Notes: generated by a model not told the origin, from the letters alone. Shown: positions 1-10,250, counted from the stretch's first letter. The stretch is 64,000 nucleotides of DNA from Undaria pinnatifida (GCA_012845835.1 JABAKD010000009.1:9544330-9608329); one strand, 5' to 3'. Numbers and translations are program-made.

Positions 1-2836
1 CGGGACCGCTGAGACCCACAAGAAGCGTGTTGAAGCCCCCATCGGACTGCTGTTGTATTACGGTGTTGCGCATACTGCTGTGTTGTTAATAGACTAAAAT
101 CTACAGTCTCAACTGGTGTATTACGATGCTCGAGCGGTAGGTGAAGATTGCTTGCAGAGAGGGAAGCAGACCTGTGCCGACAAGGGTGGCTTATGTCCAG
201 CAGGTACCTACTGACACGCGTACGAGTAGGGTGTGGCCTTTTTGGAGGAGGGGTAGGGGGGCGGCGGGGAGGGGTGGCCTTTGGGGGGTATTGGCTCTAT
301 TGACACGGGAGGCGTAGGTTTACCTTGTGCCAAGCTGCTGCACAACATGCAGCACCCATCAATAGGGCTGCGGGTGCTTTGAGAAGGCATCTTTGCAATT
401 TGGGGTTGACGAAGAAATTACTTATAAATAATTGCGGTTCAGGACTGGAGGCAAAGACACCCAAATATTAATTTTATATTATTTGCCCTTCGACAATATG
501 CACCCCCAAGTATCGAAGGAAACGACATGCTTGCAGCGTACCCGTACTTGGTTTTTATGTTTTCGTTTGCTATCCGACCATGTGCAATTCGTGTTTTAAA
601 CGATGTCATCAGTGGACTACGTGTTTGTATACCTGTACGCAATACTGTAGTGTTTGTATCTCTTTGACGGAGGTACTTGAGGCGAGAGAGCCGATCCAAT
701 GATAGAACCGAAGAGTTATCGTAGTGTCACCCTCACTCAGTCCCTTTCCTGCTTCTTAGTTGAAGGCGACACTTCCTACCGTGTTGTTGGGTAATTGACG
801 AATATCTTGAAGCACGAGTGGTACCTATTCCAAAGATAAAATAGGGAGCAAAACAGTCATGGTTGATACTGGGGTACCCCGGAGAGTACATACACCATAT
901 TTATAGAGATACTCGTGTCGTACTGCTTTTATATGGAAGGGAATTCGATTTATATCGGAACGAAATCTGACCTACGCCACACTGTCGGAGGGCAACAACA
1001 ATAATAAAATACCCTACTGGTTCCAGGTATACCCTACTACAGTACACTTACGCCCCTGTGCTAAAGTACACGAGCACGGTTATTGAGTTTTTAACTACAT
1101 GGAAGCTAGTTGTTATTGAAGTTTGAAGAGGAGCATGCGCTCACCGCTATCCATCTTACGACGCAATGTTATTATGGTATTGTGCCCTGGTTATAGCAAC
1201 ATACCCGGTATGTATTTACCGCCATTCCGTTTTGCTGCCTGTGGTAACACCTGCCCGACACATCTGCGGACTGGCGGGGTGGGCTGCATAAGTATTCACT
1301 GTGGACAGCTGTCGCACGCGCTTAGCCATTCATTGGGATGAGAGCTCATGTGTTGATCGTGTAGCGCTGACAGTAAATAATGGTGGTATTGCTTCTAAAA
1401 AATATCAGGTTTTGGGGGAGGGTAAAGATCTCAGGTGAGGAAGCTGAGCGAAATTGTTGATAAGTACCCCCCCCCCCCCAACGTCGTAGCATGGCTCTTC
1501 CGCTCTCGGCCGTTGGCAAATCCAACAGGATGCGGCTCATCATCCATGCGACTCGCTGAGCATCTCGCGGCGCTTCGCGCTTGGTGCACGCGATGTCTGC
1601 CTGGTCGGCGAAAACCTGACATGCTCCGTCCCGACATTGTAGGGATGCGAGGGTCTAGTTTATACCCTATGGTCATGCCACTACGGCCAAGCACCAGCTG
1701 AGTACACCCCTCCCCGCCCCCCCCTACCGCACAGTAGCATGACTCTTCCGCTCTTAGTTGTTGACGCACTCCAAATAATTACATCTTCCACTCTAAATCC
1801 AAGTAGTTGGCCTCCAAAACGGGGAGGGGGGGTTGGTGCTACTCGCAAGGGCGTTAGTGTAACACAGCAACAGAACGCTGGGGAGGGATGGGGTGAGGTG
1901 GTCTTGTAGCATATATAGACTATGCTCGCAAGATATGTTGTGCCTTGGTATATATGCAGAACGCGAAGAAGGCGACGCGGCGGAGATCACTGCACGCGAT
2001 CCTAAATGCTTGAAACGCCAAGTGGGAGGAAGCTTCGTGTGGTAAGACTTCCGTCTGGGTAGGTGATTGGCTAACCAGCAGTCAAACGGACTATTAATAA
2101 CACCCTCTACACCTTAACTTGCTCCTTTCTTTGTACCCAAATAGGTACGAGGGGATTTTTTTTTCATTTATATCGATCAAACGCATACCGTTACAAAGTG
2201 TTGTACACTCAACCAAGCACAAAACACACACATCCCGCAACTTATAACCAGAAGGCACTACCGTATTCAGTAAAGAATATAGAAACAACACAGGGAAACA
2301 AACCAACAAGCTGGAAGACAAACTGAAACACTATTCCCAGCGCAGGGCGCCGCGTCGTCTTTCGTCCTTGGCTACCGTACGTATGCCAAACTCGCATTCG
2401 ACTCCGCCGGTCATTACTCGCCGCACACATCACCAAGCTGTTGCGCATCAGCTATCGTGATGCCCACTCAATGGCCCACAGCACGAAAATGATGCAAAGG
2501 AAGCCGTTGTGGTATTAAGCAATATCGCGCCTATCGGAGTTATCGTACCGGCGTGTGCCTGTTTACAGCACCTTTGGCACCAGTAGCCGCTGTTATATTC
2601 TTCAACATCGCACCCATCGGGGGTTACAGCACCGGGGAGTGCGTTGAAAAAGCTAGGACGACATGATTTGATTCGACTATTGCTCCCCTACCGGGATTAT
2701 CGCACCCATCGGAGTTATCGCACCATCGGAGTTATCGCACCATCGGAGTCATCGCACCATCGCACCGGGGTGCGATAAAATCCAAGAAAGGAACTATTCA
2801 ACAGACGATCGCACCCGGGTGTCATCTCGCGCATTC
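1..2836. other. Non-coding stretch, no gene supported
   Basis: I see no convincing exon here. Short open frames are scattered on both strands but have no recognisable motif and no consistent splice structure. Visible structure: a partial internal duplication (around 1485-1520 and 1733-1760, both with GTAGCATG.CTCTTCCGCTCT), C and G homopolymer runs (1469-1480, 1700-1725) and short repeats of a CGCACCATCGGAGTTAT-type unit at 2695-2770. Confidence 0.6.
2695..2775. repeat. Short tandem repeat, 16-17 bp unit
   Basis: Four to five imperfect direct copies of a unit reading roughly ATCGCACCATCGGAGTT. More diverged copies of the same phrase occur upstream (2524-2545 and 2610-2630), so the array may be the best-preserved end of a longer, older repeat. 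Confidence 0.7.
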
Positions 2837-2877
2837 TTACGGTAGCCACGAGAAGGTAGCCTTGCCCGCCCCCTCCT

Positions 2878-2962
2878 CCGTCCCCTCCTCCTCCCCCTTC
2901 ATCCCCCTCCCACCCCTCTCCCTTCCCTCCCCCTTCCCCTCCTCCTCCTCCCTCCTCCTCAG
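2878..2962. repeat. CT-rich low-complexity tract
   Basis: Pyrimidine-rich on the plus strand (CCCCTCCTCC type). Read on the minus strand it gives Glu/Gly/Arg-rich open frames that are probably compositional. Confidence 0.7.
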
Positions 2963-3489
2963 GCTCACGGCCTTCCTGAGCTTGCTTCCACTATTAATGG
3001 GCCCCAGGAGCGTTTTGATCTGCGCCGTCCCCGTTGTCGCTCTCCTCGGTGCTCCTTGCCCATCAAGGCCGTCCCCGTGGGCTCGTTCGTGTCCGGGAGG
3101 TTGAAGCGTCCGAACATCAACGCCCCGTCGGCGGTGGGCCACACCGCGGAGTGTCCGCTTGCTGACACGGCCTTTCCGCAAAGAACGTTTCCCACTTTGA
3201 GGGGGCAATTCTTAACTCCGCCGGAGAGTGCCCCCGACAGGGGTTTGCACTTCTTGGGGTTAAACGTTTTTTATGGCGGGTTTGCGCCCCTAAAGGGTGT
3301 TACTATCGGTTAGCATGATGATACTACGAGGGCACATAATTGTAGGACTAGCGCGTTGTTCATCTGGCTGCGCCACCGAAACGCCTTCGAAGTCATGTTT
3401 CGGATGAAGTGTTGGGCTCCTCGTGTTTTAGGAGCTCATAAACTTCTTAGAATGTGCTGCACCCCTATAGCGTGGGATGGCTCCGCGAC

Positions 3490-3695
3490 GGTGGCCCTCA
3501 TCCTCCTACTTCTGCTCCTTCTCTTCCTGCCTCTCCTCCCCCCCGTCCCCCCTCCTCTTGCTCGTTCTCCTCCTCCTTGTCTCCCCCCTTCCTCCTTCCC
3601 CCCCTCCTCCCCCTCCTCCTTCTCCTCCTTCTCCTCTTCCTCCTCCTCCTCCTCCTCGTTCCCCTCCTCCTCCCCTCGTCCCCCGTCTTGTGGTC
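3490..3695. repeat. CT-rich low-complexity tract
   Basis: A long TCCTCCTCC-type tract that produces overlapping long open frames in several phases on both strands. It lies within the interrupted minus-strand frame and would encode an Arg- or Glu-rich run. Confidence 0.75.
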
Positions 3696-3979
3696 TGACA
3701 TGGACTGGTCCATCTCGTGCTCGGGCTTGTCAGACAAGGCGTCTCGTTCGAAGTGGTCGAACATCACCCCCCCGTCAGCGGCGGGGCACCCCTCGGAGCG
3801 TCCGCTTGCTGGTACGACCTCGCCGCCGAGAAGCACATCGTACACGCACAGCGGTGGAACCACATGTTCTGCAAAGCCACGGCCCTCTCCCTCTCCTTTC
3901 TCCTGCCCCGCCTCCTGCTCCTGTTCAACCCCCTCTTCTTCCTCCTCCTTCTCCTCCTCCTCATTCTCTCCCCCTCTCT

Positions 3980-3984
3980 CAACC
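3980..3984. repeat. Target-site duplication CAACC (left copy)
   Basis: CAACC directly abuts the left LTR and is matched by CAACC at 9918-9922 directly after the right LTR. Five bases is the normal duplication length for Ty1/copia integrases. Confidence 0.85.
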
Positions 3985-4775
3985 TATTCAGGTATAGTTG
4001 TTACACCCTTGACAGGTGGTCGCACAGGCGGGCACAGGCAGCAGCATGCTGCCATGCTGGTGTTGGACAAAGATGATCCACCGATGATAAAAACCCCAGA
4101 AGAGTGATGTTTTGTAGAAGGGCCGCTTGTTGGGCAATCAAACTTAGAGAACAATAGACATCTGAGTCTAGAGGTGGTGGTGAGAGGAGTGAGAGAGGGT
4201 GGGGCACGCCCGCGCTCTCTCTCTCGTAGCTACGTACGTACTCAGACCCCGCTCCTTCGTTTGTTACAACAATAGTACTTGAAGGACCCCGTGTACAAAA
4301 ACAAACAGCAACAACTCGTCGGGGTCCTCAAAAGAACTGGTCGTAGTTACGCCGCATTTTAGTCGAACCGTAACTTAACACACCGTGTTTTTCTATTGCT
4401 GCCTAAAACATCACCGATGCTACTACTGTTGTGCTCGGCTACTGCAACACGCTATTGACGACCCAGTGCTACCTACGTTGGCCGACGAATAGCGGTTAGC
4501 CGATCCCAGTTCTGGCCGGTCGTAGCTCGGTTAAACTTGCTTCTTGACTCGTCGCGATCCCGAAGCTACCGAGTGGTACTTCGTTTCGTATCGTGACTGC
4601 TGTTCCCTGTTTACAGCAGTATTACAGTTATGCTACGTACTGCTTCCCCCGGCTACAGCTACCTGCTCTCCTTTGCTATAGCAGTACTGGTGCTAACTAC
4701 TGCTGCCCCAGGCAACAGCAGTGGCGATGAACATTAATCAGAAATGTAGGTGTTCACGCCCTAATATCTTTAACA
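3985..4775 (-). repeat. Ty1/copia long terminal repeat (3' LTR in element sense)
   Basis: Identical over its full 791 bp to 9127-9917. In element (minus) orientation it starts TGTTAAAG and ends CCTGAATA. The outer edge was placed by the CAACC target duplication and by the polypurine tract that abuts the TG end. The identity of the two LTRs indicates a very recent insertion or recent gene conversion. Confidence 0.95.
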
Positions 4776-4787
4776 CTCCCCCTTAAT
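4776..4787 (-). promoter_or_regulatory. Polypurine tract of the copia element
   Basis: On the minus strand TTAAGGGGGAG directly precedes the TG that opens the 3' LTR, the expected site for priming plus-strand DNA synthesis. Confidence 0.8.
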
Positions 4788-5117
4788 GGAAATCGCACTG
4801 CTGTGGGCACTGAAGCACCAACTAATGTTAACCCTGTCGATTGTCGATACTCGTTTTAAATGTCTACGAAGTCAAGTAAGCGAAAGCAAACTTCTAAACT
4901 ATACTGGCTGTAGCTCCAACATCTTCCCGATCATCAACTAAACGCCGTCGTAACTAGGGCTCTGCCCGGTAATCAAACGACCATCGACGTCGTGAAACAG
5001 GGTCCAAACAAGCATACCGCACAGTAGAATGTATGTATTCCAAGACCGCTCATGGTCCTATAAATGTCAAACAAATGATACCTACCGCCTTTGTCGCACC
5101 AGGAGCGCCTCCGTGCT

Positions 5118-5175
5118 GATTCCAGATTGTCCTTAGGCCTTGAAGTTGTTGATCAGCCCAATGAGGTATCGAATC
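5118..5175 (-). pseudogene. Displaced C-terminal end of copia pol
   Basis: In a frame shifted from the RNase H part, the minus strand reads RYLIGLINNFKA and a stop, which is the usual end of copia polyproteins. The main frame enters here after GELGF and stops at TGA (about 5153). The 50-60 residues normally found between these two segments are missing, so a deletion has joined them out of frame. Confidence 0.65.
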
Positions 5176-6142
5176 CTAGCTCCCCCATCATACCGGCACA
5201 GTAGACTGCTTTCTTTATCGCCAGTGCTGCTGCCACAAGCTCGGCCTCCATCGTTGACTGGGCCGTCAACCCTTGCATGCCCACTTTGAAGCTCACAGGC
5301 CCGTTGCACATCGTCATGACGTGCGATGAAGTTGACTTGCCGTTGTCCGGGTTGTTGCCCCAGTTGGCGTCTGAGAACGCTGTCAGCTTGAACCCTCCTT
5401 GCGAGTAGGTGATATTGAAGTCGATGCTGCCGGCGAGGTATCGAAGCAGATGCTTAGCTGCGCCCATGTGTGTTTTCGATGGCTTTGACATTGCCCTCGC
5501 TAGCTGGTTGACGCCGTAGAGGATGTCGTAGCGGCTTACTTGAGCCAGGTACATGACGCTGCCGACGATGGACTGGTACCGCTGCGTGTCTGCTTTGCTC
5601 AGAAGGTCCCCTTCCCCCTGGTTGATCGATAGCTCCGGCCCGGCTCCGATCGTGTACACCGGTTTGCACTCCCCCATACCGTATGTCTCGAGTACCGACT
5701 TGGTGTAGTGCGCTTGTGAGATGGTGAGTGTTCCTTTCTCGCGGTCGTGAGTGACTTGCATTCCGAGCACCATCGAGACGTCCCCCATCCACTTCGTGTC
5801 GAAGCGCCACACCAGCTTCTCCTCCAGCTGCTTGAGCAGCACTTTGTTCTGCCCCACCAGTAGAAGATCATCGACGTAGATGGTGAGAATGACGGTGTCC
5901 TTGTTCCAGCTTGGAAACGTTGGCTCTCTCTTGGTTTCGGGGTTGTAGGTTCCATCCTTGTGCGTGTAGGTGTAGATGCAGGGGTCGGACTTGAGTGGCT
6001 TGAATCCTATGGCGATCACGAAGTCGTCGATGGTACCATGCCAGTTGGCTGGTGCCTGCGGGATTCCGTAGAGGCTCTTGCGAAGCCTCATGACTTGGTG
6101 GACTCCGTTTTTTGTCTGTCTTCTCGCGTCCAGGCGCCATTT
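5153..6142 (-). pseudogene. Copia reverse transcriptase (C-terminal half) and partial RNase H
   Basis: RT family 2 (copia) signatures in order: LRKSLYGIPQAPANW, YVDDLLLVG (the catalytic YxDD, near 5858-5885), GMQVTHDREKGTL, QRYQSIVGSVMYLA, then RNase H motifs SDANWG, KSTSSHV and AQSTMEAELVAA. It is in the same frame as 6143-7654 but separated by a TGA. Between WVYKVKADD and LRKSLYG only about 20 unrelated codons remain where the family has about 100, so the RT segment carrying the first catalytic aspartate (normally followed by xxTAFL) is gone. RNase H is also cut short. The protein could not work as a polymerase. Confidence 0.9.
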
Positions 6143-7654
6143 TCACGCTTTGTGTGAGTCATCAGCCTTCACCTTGTAGACCCACCGTGAGCCGATGATT
6201 TTGGATCCCGGAGGAACCGAGGTGAGGGGGACGAGGTCGTAGACCTGGTGTTTGATCAGGCTCGCTATCTCCTTGTCTTCGGCTGCCTCCCACAGAGCAG
6301 CCTCCGGCAGCTTCCTCGCCTCTGACAATGTGTTCGGAACTATTTTCGCTTTCGTCTCCCCCTCCGAACGCATTTGAAGTTGCGTGTTAGTGGTGGCATA
6401 GGCGTACTCCGCGAAGGTGAGCAGTTCCTGCTCATGAGCCATGTCCGGTAGATCTGCGCCGGTGTAAAGGTTGAGCTGTTGTAGCTCGCGCAAAGTACAC
6501 TCGGTAACCAGGGAACTGAGTCCCCCGGCAGCAGCCGCCGCTCGGCGCGTCACAGCAAGCGTAACCTCCAGCGTTCCACCAGCCTCTGATTTCTTCTCGG
6601 GCGTCTCTCCTCCAGTCCCTACGGCGGGCGCCCCTTCAGCGCCGCGTGCCTCCGGAAGCGGGCAGTTGTCGTCAGCAGACGACGGCGGAGGTGACTGGTG
6701 TCCGCTCAGTGGTTGTTGTCCGCTCTGCGACTGCGGTCCACCGCGTAGCAGTTGTCCTCCCTGAAGGTCACTGTGAGTGAGTTGGCGAAGCCTTGAAAGG
6801 ATCTCGGCTAGTTCCGGGCTGCGGGGTTCCACAATGGGAGTTGTGTGGCCGTACGCCGCGTCGTTGTTGACGTTGATGTGCGATGTGTAGTCAGTAGTGT
6901 TAGAACTTGTAAAGCAGACGAAGCTGAAATAGCTGATGAAACGGATGAAGTAGCTGCCGCTAGTCCTGCTGCATTGCTTACGTAGTTGGTGCCTTTGCTT
7001 GCTGTACGGTGTGTAGTAGTGTCTTCGGGAGACGTCGCTGCTGTAGTAGGCGTTGCTGTACCTGTCGGTGCTGTAGTAGTAGACAATGCTGTAGGAGTAG
7101 GCGTTGTTGTAGTACCAGTCGTTGCTGTATTCCGGCCCTTGCCGTACGAGTCGTTGCTGTGCCAAACCAGTCGTTGGTGTACCAGTCGTTGCTGAACGCG
7201 TTGTTGCTGTACCAGTCGTTGCAGTACCAGTCGCTGTTGTACCAGTCGTTGCTGCACCAGTCGTTGCTGTACCCTCCGTTGCTGTACCAGTCGTTGCTGT
7301 ACCAGTCGTTGCTGTACACTCGGTGCGTGATGACAATGATGATGATGGTTGCTTCGTGTCTTGATCGAGTAGTAGTATACGTAAAACGCGGAGTAGTTGC
7401 GGTAATCTCAGCAGTAGTAGTTCCCGCTGAAGAACATGTACGTAGGCTGTAGAGCTGTTCCAGGCTCCGATCCCCTTGTCGACGCTGCCCTCCAATGGAC
7501 CGCCTCCGGTAGTTAGCTGCATGGCGTCTGGAAAGTTGTTCGAAATTTCATCCCTTTCTCCCCCTTCGAACGGCTTTTCAGTCGTCGGGGGTCGGGCGAA
7601 ACAGCGCCAGCGTCGCAGCTGTATCTCCCCCGTTCGTAGATAGTAAGAGGGCAA
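6143..7654 (-). pseudogene. Copia pol: RT N-terminus plus linker and repeat-derived N-terminal part
   Basis: The C-terminal 70 residues match the start of the copia RT domain (EARKLPEAALWEAAEDKEI, GSRWVYKVK). Upstream is a Ser/Pro/Gly-rich linker, a Tyr/Ser-rich section, and a Thr/Gly-rich section (TATTGTATTG type) translated from a 15-bp tandem repeat at about 7130-7320. No integrase core (DDE), zinc finger, protease or Gag can be seen. The ORF ends at a TGA just where the RT deletion begins. Its N-terminal 250 residues are unlikely to be original coding sequence. Confidence 0.75.
7125..7325. repeat. 15-bp minisatellite inside the copia element
   Basis: About a dozen tandem copies of a unit close to GTACCAGTCGTTGCT. 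It is open in all phases, giving TTGTA-type repeats on the minus strand and VVAVP-type repeats on the plus strand. Confidence 0.85.
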
Positions 7655-7864
7655 TGTAAACGTTGGTGTTGCTGCGCTGCCACTCGAACCCGGTTGCTGC
7701 CGACTGCCGAGATGTGCTCTTCCTGTCCCGTGAGTATGTTGTGGATAGGAGAGGTCGATTCGCTGAAGTGGACCTCGACCCGTACCTCCCAGCCGCGGTA
7801 TGCGCGCTCGTTCTCCCCATCGAACGAGGGAGGCGTTTGGCTACCAACCTTACTTCGCTGTAGT

Positions 7865-7950
7865 TTTCCATCCTCCTTTTGGTTGTTGTTACTTTTTATT
7901 CTTTTTTTTTTATTCTTTTTTTTTTATTCTTTTTTTTTTTTCTTTTTTTT
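7865..7950. repeat. T-rich tract
   Basis: Repeated TTTTTATTC runs of 10-13 bases, within the copia leader region. Confidence 0.7.
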
Positions 7951-8522
7951 CACACCGCAACGGTATTATACTGCGGGTATATTTTCGAATTTTCCTCCCA
8001 CTGTGATTAGCTTGGACTTTCTTATTTTACCGCAACAGCATATTACGGATTTATTTTCGAATTCGCCTCCCACTGTGATTAGCTTGGACTCTCTTCTTTT
8101 ACCGCAACAGTATATTACGGGTTTGCTTCCGAATTCGCCTCCCACTGTGATTAGCTTGGGCTCTCTTCTTTTACCGCAACAGTCTGTTACGGGTTTATTC
8201 TCGAATTCGCCTCCCACTGTGATGATAAGCTTGGACTCTCTTCTTTTACCGCAACAGTATATTTTTACGGGTTTTTTCTCGAATTCGCCTCCCACTGTGA
8301 TTAGCTTGGGCTCTCTTCGTTTACCGCAACAGTCTGTTACGGGTTTTTTCTCGAATTCGCCTCCCACTGTGATAAGCGTGGACTCTCTTCTTTACCGCAA
8401 CAACAGTACATTACGGGTTTTTTCTCGAATTCGCCTTCAGCTGTGATTAGCTTTGACTCTCTTCGTTTACCGCAACAGTATATTGCGGGTTTATTTTCAA
8501 ATTCGCCTTCAACTGGTGATCA
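7951..8522. repeat. About eight tandem copies of a 62-70 bp unit in the copia leader
   Basis: Each unit holds CCGCAACAGTATATTACGGG, then TTCGAATTCGCCTCCCACTGTG, then TTAGCTTGGACTCTCTTCTTT. Copies differ by a few substitutions and short indels. The array lies between the 5' LTR and the pol remnant, where gag would normally be. Open frames across it are compositional. Confidence 0.9.
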
Positions 8523-8603
8523 GCCTTCTCTAGGTCTCTTCCTTTGCTACAGTTGGTGTTGGCGTTAGCCGCAATTACGCCTTTTGCGGTCTGTCGCTGC
8601 AGT

Positions 8604-8935
8604 TGTTAATAGCGGACGTTTGGATGTAGTGCAATTTCTATCGCCCCGAGCCACCTGTTGTTTGTTACCAGATGTTTTATCACTCGACCCAATAGGATCG
8701 CAAACGCAACCACACACACGCCCCGACACAGTATGAATCGACGCGCTATGCAGTCCTATCCTGACGATGACGAGCCGACGTTTGGATGTAGTGCAGTTCC
8801 TACCAGCCCGAGTAAACTGTTGTCACCAGATACTGTGACACTCGACCTGGTAAAATCGCAAGCGCAACCACACGCACGCCCCGACAGAGTGAATCGACGC
8901 GCTATGTGTTGCTATCCTGACGAGCAGTACACCGA
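8604..8935. repeat. Two tandem copies of a 150-180 bp unit
   Basis: The segment beginning GACGTTTGGATGTAGTGCA (about 8607) recurs at about 8778. Both share ACTCGACC..., ATCGCAA.CGCAACCACAC, GCCCCGACA and GAATCGACGCGCTATG. It lies in the copia leader. Confidence 0.85.
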
Positions 8936-9110
8936 TTGGCAGATAGATGCCTTACTCGTACTCGTACTCGTACGTAGACGTGCAGTGTTGACGTAAACTC
9001 ACTTTTTTTTTTTTTTTTTCCGATTTCAACCCTTGCCCAGGCCAGCTCTCAGTTAGGATCCCTCGTGGACGTCGTCTTGAAAATCCTTAGATGTGTGCTC
9101 CTTGCTGTAG

Positions 9111-9126
9111 ACCGAGGCTCATAACC
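9111..9126 (-). promoter_or_regulatory. Copia primer-binding site (half-tRNA type)
   Basis: Minus-strand GGTTATGAGCC directly follows the 5' LTR. Its complement, GGCTCATAACC, reads like the anticodon arm of initiator tRNA-Met (CAT anticodon within CTCATAA). Drosophila copia primes from the same internal region of initiator tRNA-Met, so this placement also supports the LTR boundary chosen. Confidence 0.65.
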
Positions 9127-9917
9127 TATTCAGGTATAGTTGTTACACCCTTGACAGGTGGTCGCACAGGCGGGCACAGGCAGCAGCATGCTGCCATGCT
9201 GGTGTTGGACAAAGATGATCCACCGATGATAAAAACCCCAGAAGAGTGATGTTTTGTAGAAGGGCCGCTTGTTGGGCAATCAAACTTAGAGAACAATAGA
9301 CATCTGAGTCTAGAGGTGGTGGTGAGAGGAGTGAGAGAGGGTGGGGCACGCCCGCGCTCTCTCTCTCGTAGCTACGTACGTACTCAGACCCCGCTCCTTC
9401 GTTTGTTACAACAATAGTACTTGAAGGACCCCGTGTACAAAAACAAACAGCAACAACTCGTCGGGGTCCTCAAAAGAACTGGTCGTAGTTACGCCGCATT
9501 TTAGTCGAACCGTAACTTAACACACCGTGTTTTTCTATTGCTGCCTAAAACATCACCGATGCTACTACTGTTGTGCTCGGCTACTGCAACACGCTATTGA
9601 CGACCCAGTGCTACCTACGTTGGCCGACGAATAGCGGTTAGCCGATCCCAGTTCTGGCCGGTCGTAGCTCGGTTAAACTTGCTTCTTGACTCGTCGCGAT
9701 CCCGAAGCTACCGAGTGGTACTTCGTTTCGTATCGTGACTGCTGTTCCCTGTTTACAGCAGTATTACAGTTATGCTACGTACTGCTTCCCCCGGCTACAG
9801 CTACCTGCTCTCCTTTGCTATAGCAGTACTGGTGCTAACTACTGCTGCCCCAGGCAACAGCAGTGGCGATGAACATTAATCAGAAATGTAGGTGTTCACG
9901 CCCTAATATCTTTAACA
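9127..9917 (-). repeat. Ty1/copia long terminal repeat (5' LTR in element sense)
   Basis: A 791-bp copy identical to 3985-4775. In element sense it starts at 9917 with TGTTAAAG. It should carry the element's promoter; I could not pick a convincing TATA box or polyadenylation signal. Confidence 0.95.
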
Positions 9918-9922
9918 CAACC
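9918..9922. repeat. Target-site duplication CAACC (right copy)
   Basis: Matches 3980-3984. Confidence 0.85.
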
Positions 9923-10250
9923 TCCACCCCGTTCTCCTCCTTGTCGTCCTCATTCTCCTCCTCCTCATCATGGCACACCAAATGCTCGGTCTCGGGAACC
10001 CCCGGTTCTTCGTTGCGGGGGGTGGCAGGGCACGACCGTGTCGTCTCGATTGGTGGTCGCGGTCGTCGGGGTGGGGGAGCAAGTCGCTTAACCCGCGACG
10101 GCCGATTCATCGCCGCCGTGAAAGAAAGTCCTCCTCGTCGTCGTCCCAGCCGCTGGGGGTGGTCATGGTGGCGGTGGGCATGGTGGAAAAGTGAATCGGG
10201 CCATAAACGTCCGCGCCTTGCTCTGGGCGACGAATCATTCTCCATATGCA
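9918..10250 (-). pseudogene. Right part of the interrupted minus-strand ORF
   Basis: Open on the minus strand from a plausible splice acceptor (GTTTTTTCAG, AG at 10252-10251) through a basic, Pro/Arg-rich section to an acidic run (HDEEEENEDDKEENG) that ends at the copia insertion. Leaving out the element and one CAACC keeps the frame open into the acidic run at 3900-3979 and onward to the module near 3725-3840. I do not recognise the protein. A competing frame (from ATG near 10236) gives a short ORF ending in GWDDDEEDFLSRRR, so the frame choice rests mainly on continuity across the insertion. Confidence 0.45.

Larger units (their letters stand above)
2837..3863 (-). pseudogene. Left part of a minus-strand ORF interrupted by the copia element
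   Basis: On the minus strand this region continues the frame of the ORF at 9918-10250 once the copia element and one target duplication are left out. It has a Glu-rich run, a module around 3725-3840 (residue pattern VPASGRSEG, then PAADGGVMFDHF), then a long low-complexity Arg/Glu-rich stretch. A second, diverged copy of the module lies at about 3090-3195 (VSASGHS, then PTADGALMFGRF). Bases in the two modules align over about 80 nt, so this is a real internal duplication. In another frame the upstream part reads WFHRCACTMC, which hints at a decayed LIM-type zinc finger with frameshifts, but I cannot establish that. Function unknown; coding status uncertain because much of the region is compositionally simple. 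Confidence 0.4.
3985..9917 (-). mobile_element. Ty1/copia LTR retrotransposon, recent but internally deleted
   Basis: A 5933-bp element on the minus strand: LTRs at 9127-9917 (5') and 3985-4775 (3'), target duplication CAACC, primer-binding site just inside the 5' LTR, polypurine tract just before the 3' LTR. The pol remnant (5153-7654) has copia RT and RNase H motifs but has lost the middle of the RT domain and most of the RNase H end. I see no gag zinc knuckle, protease or integrase; tandem repeat arrays fill the 5' half of the internal region. It sits inside a minus-strand reading frame in the same orientation. With such defects and identical LTRs it was most likely copied by enzymes supplied from an intact relative. 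Confidence 0.95.

Noticed and set aside
1435-1769. Overlapping ORFs on both strands near 1435-1769
   Set aside because: They cross C/G homopolymer runs and show no recognisable protein features.
3985-3998. Placing the left LTR edge at TGTTA (3999), giving canonical TG...CA ends
   Set aside because: The match between LTR copies extends further left, and only the edge at 3985/9127 gives both a CAACC target duplication and a primer site directly abutting the LTR.
3356-4107. Overlapping plus-strand ORFs of 213 and 217 codons rich in Pro and Ser
   Set aside because: They arise from a TCC-rich tract open in several frames and run into the copia LTR; no motif or splice logic.
6808-7452. Repetitive ORFs on both strands (QQRLV, YSNDWYSND and VVAVP types)
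   Set aside because: All are translations of the same 15-bp tandem repeat in other frames.
7966-8446. Repeat proteins on both strands (KRREPKLITVGGEFE and LPQQYITG types)
   Set aside because: They are translations of the 62-70 bp leader repeat, whose copies have frame-changing indels.
9143-9349. 68-codon minus-strand ORF, also present at 4001-4207
   Set aside because: It is inside the LTRs, identical in both because the LTRs are identical, and has no known motif.
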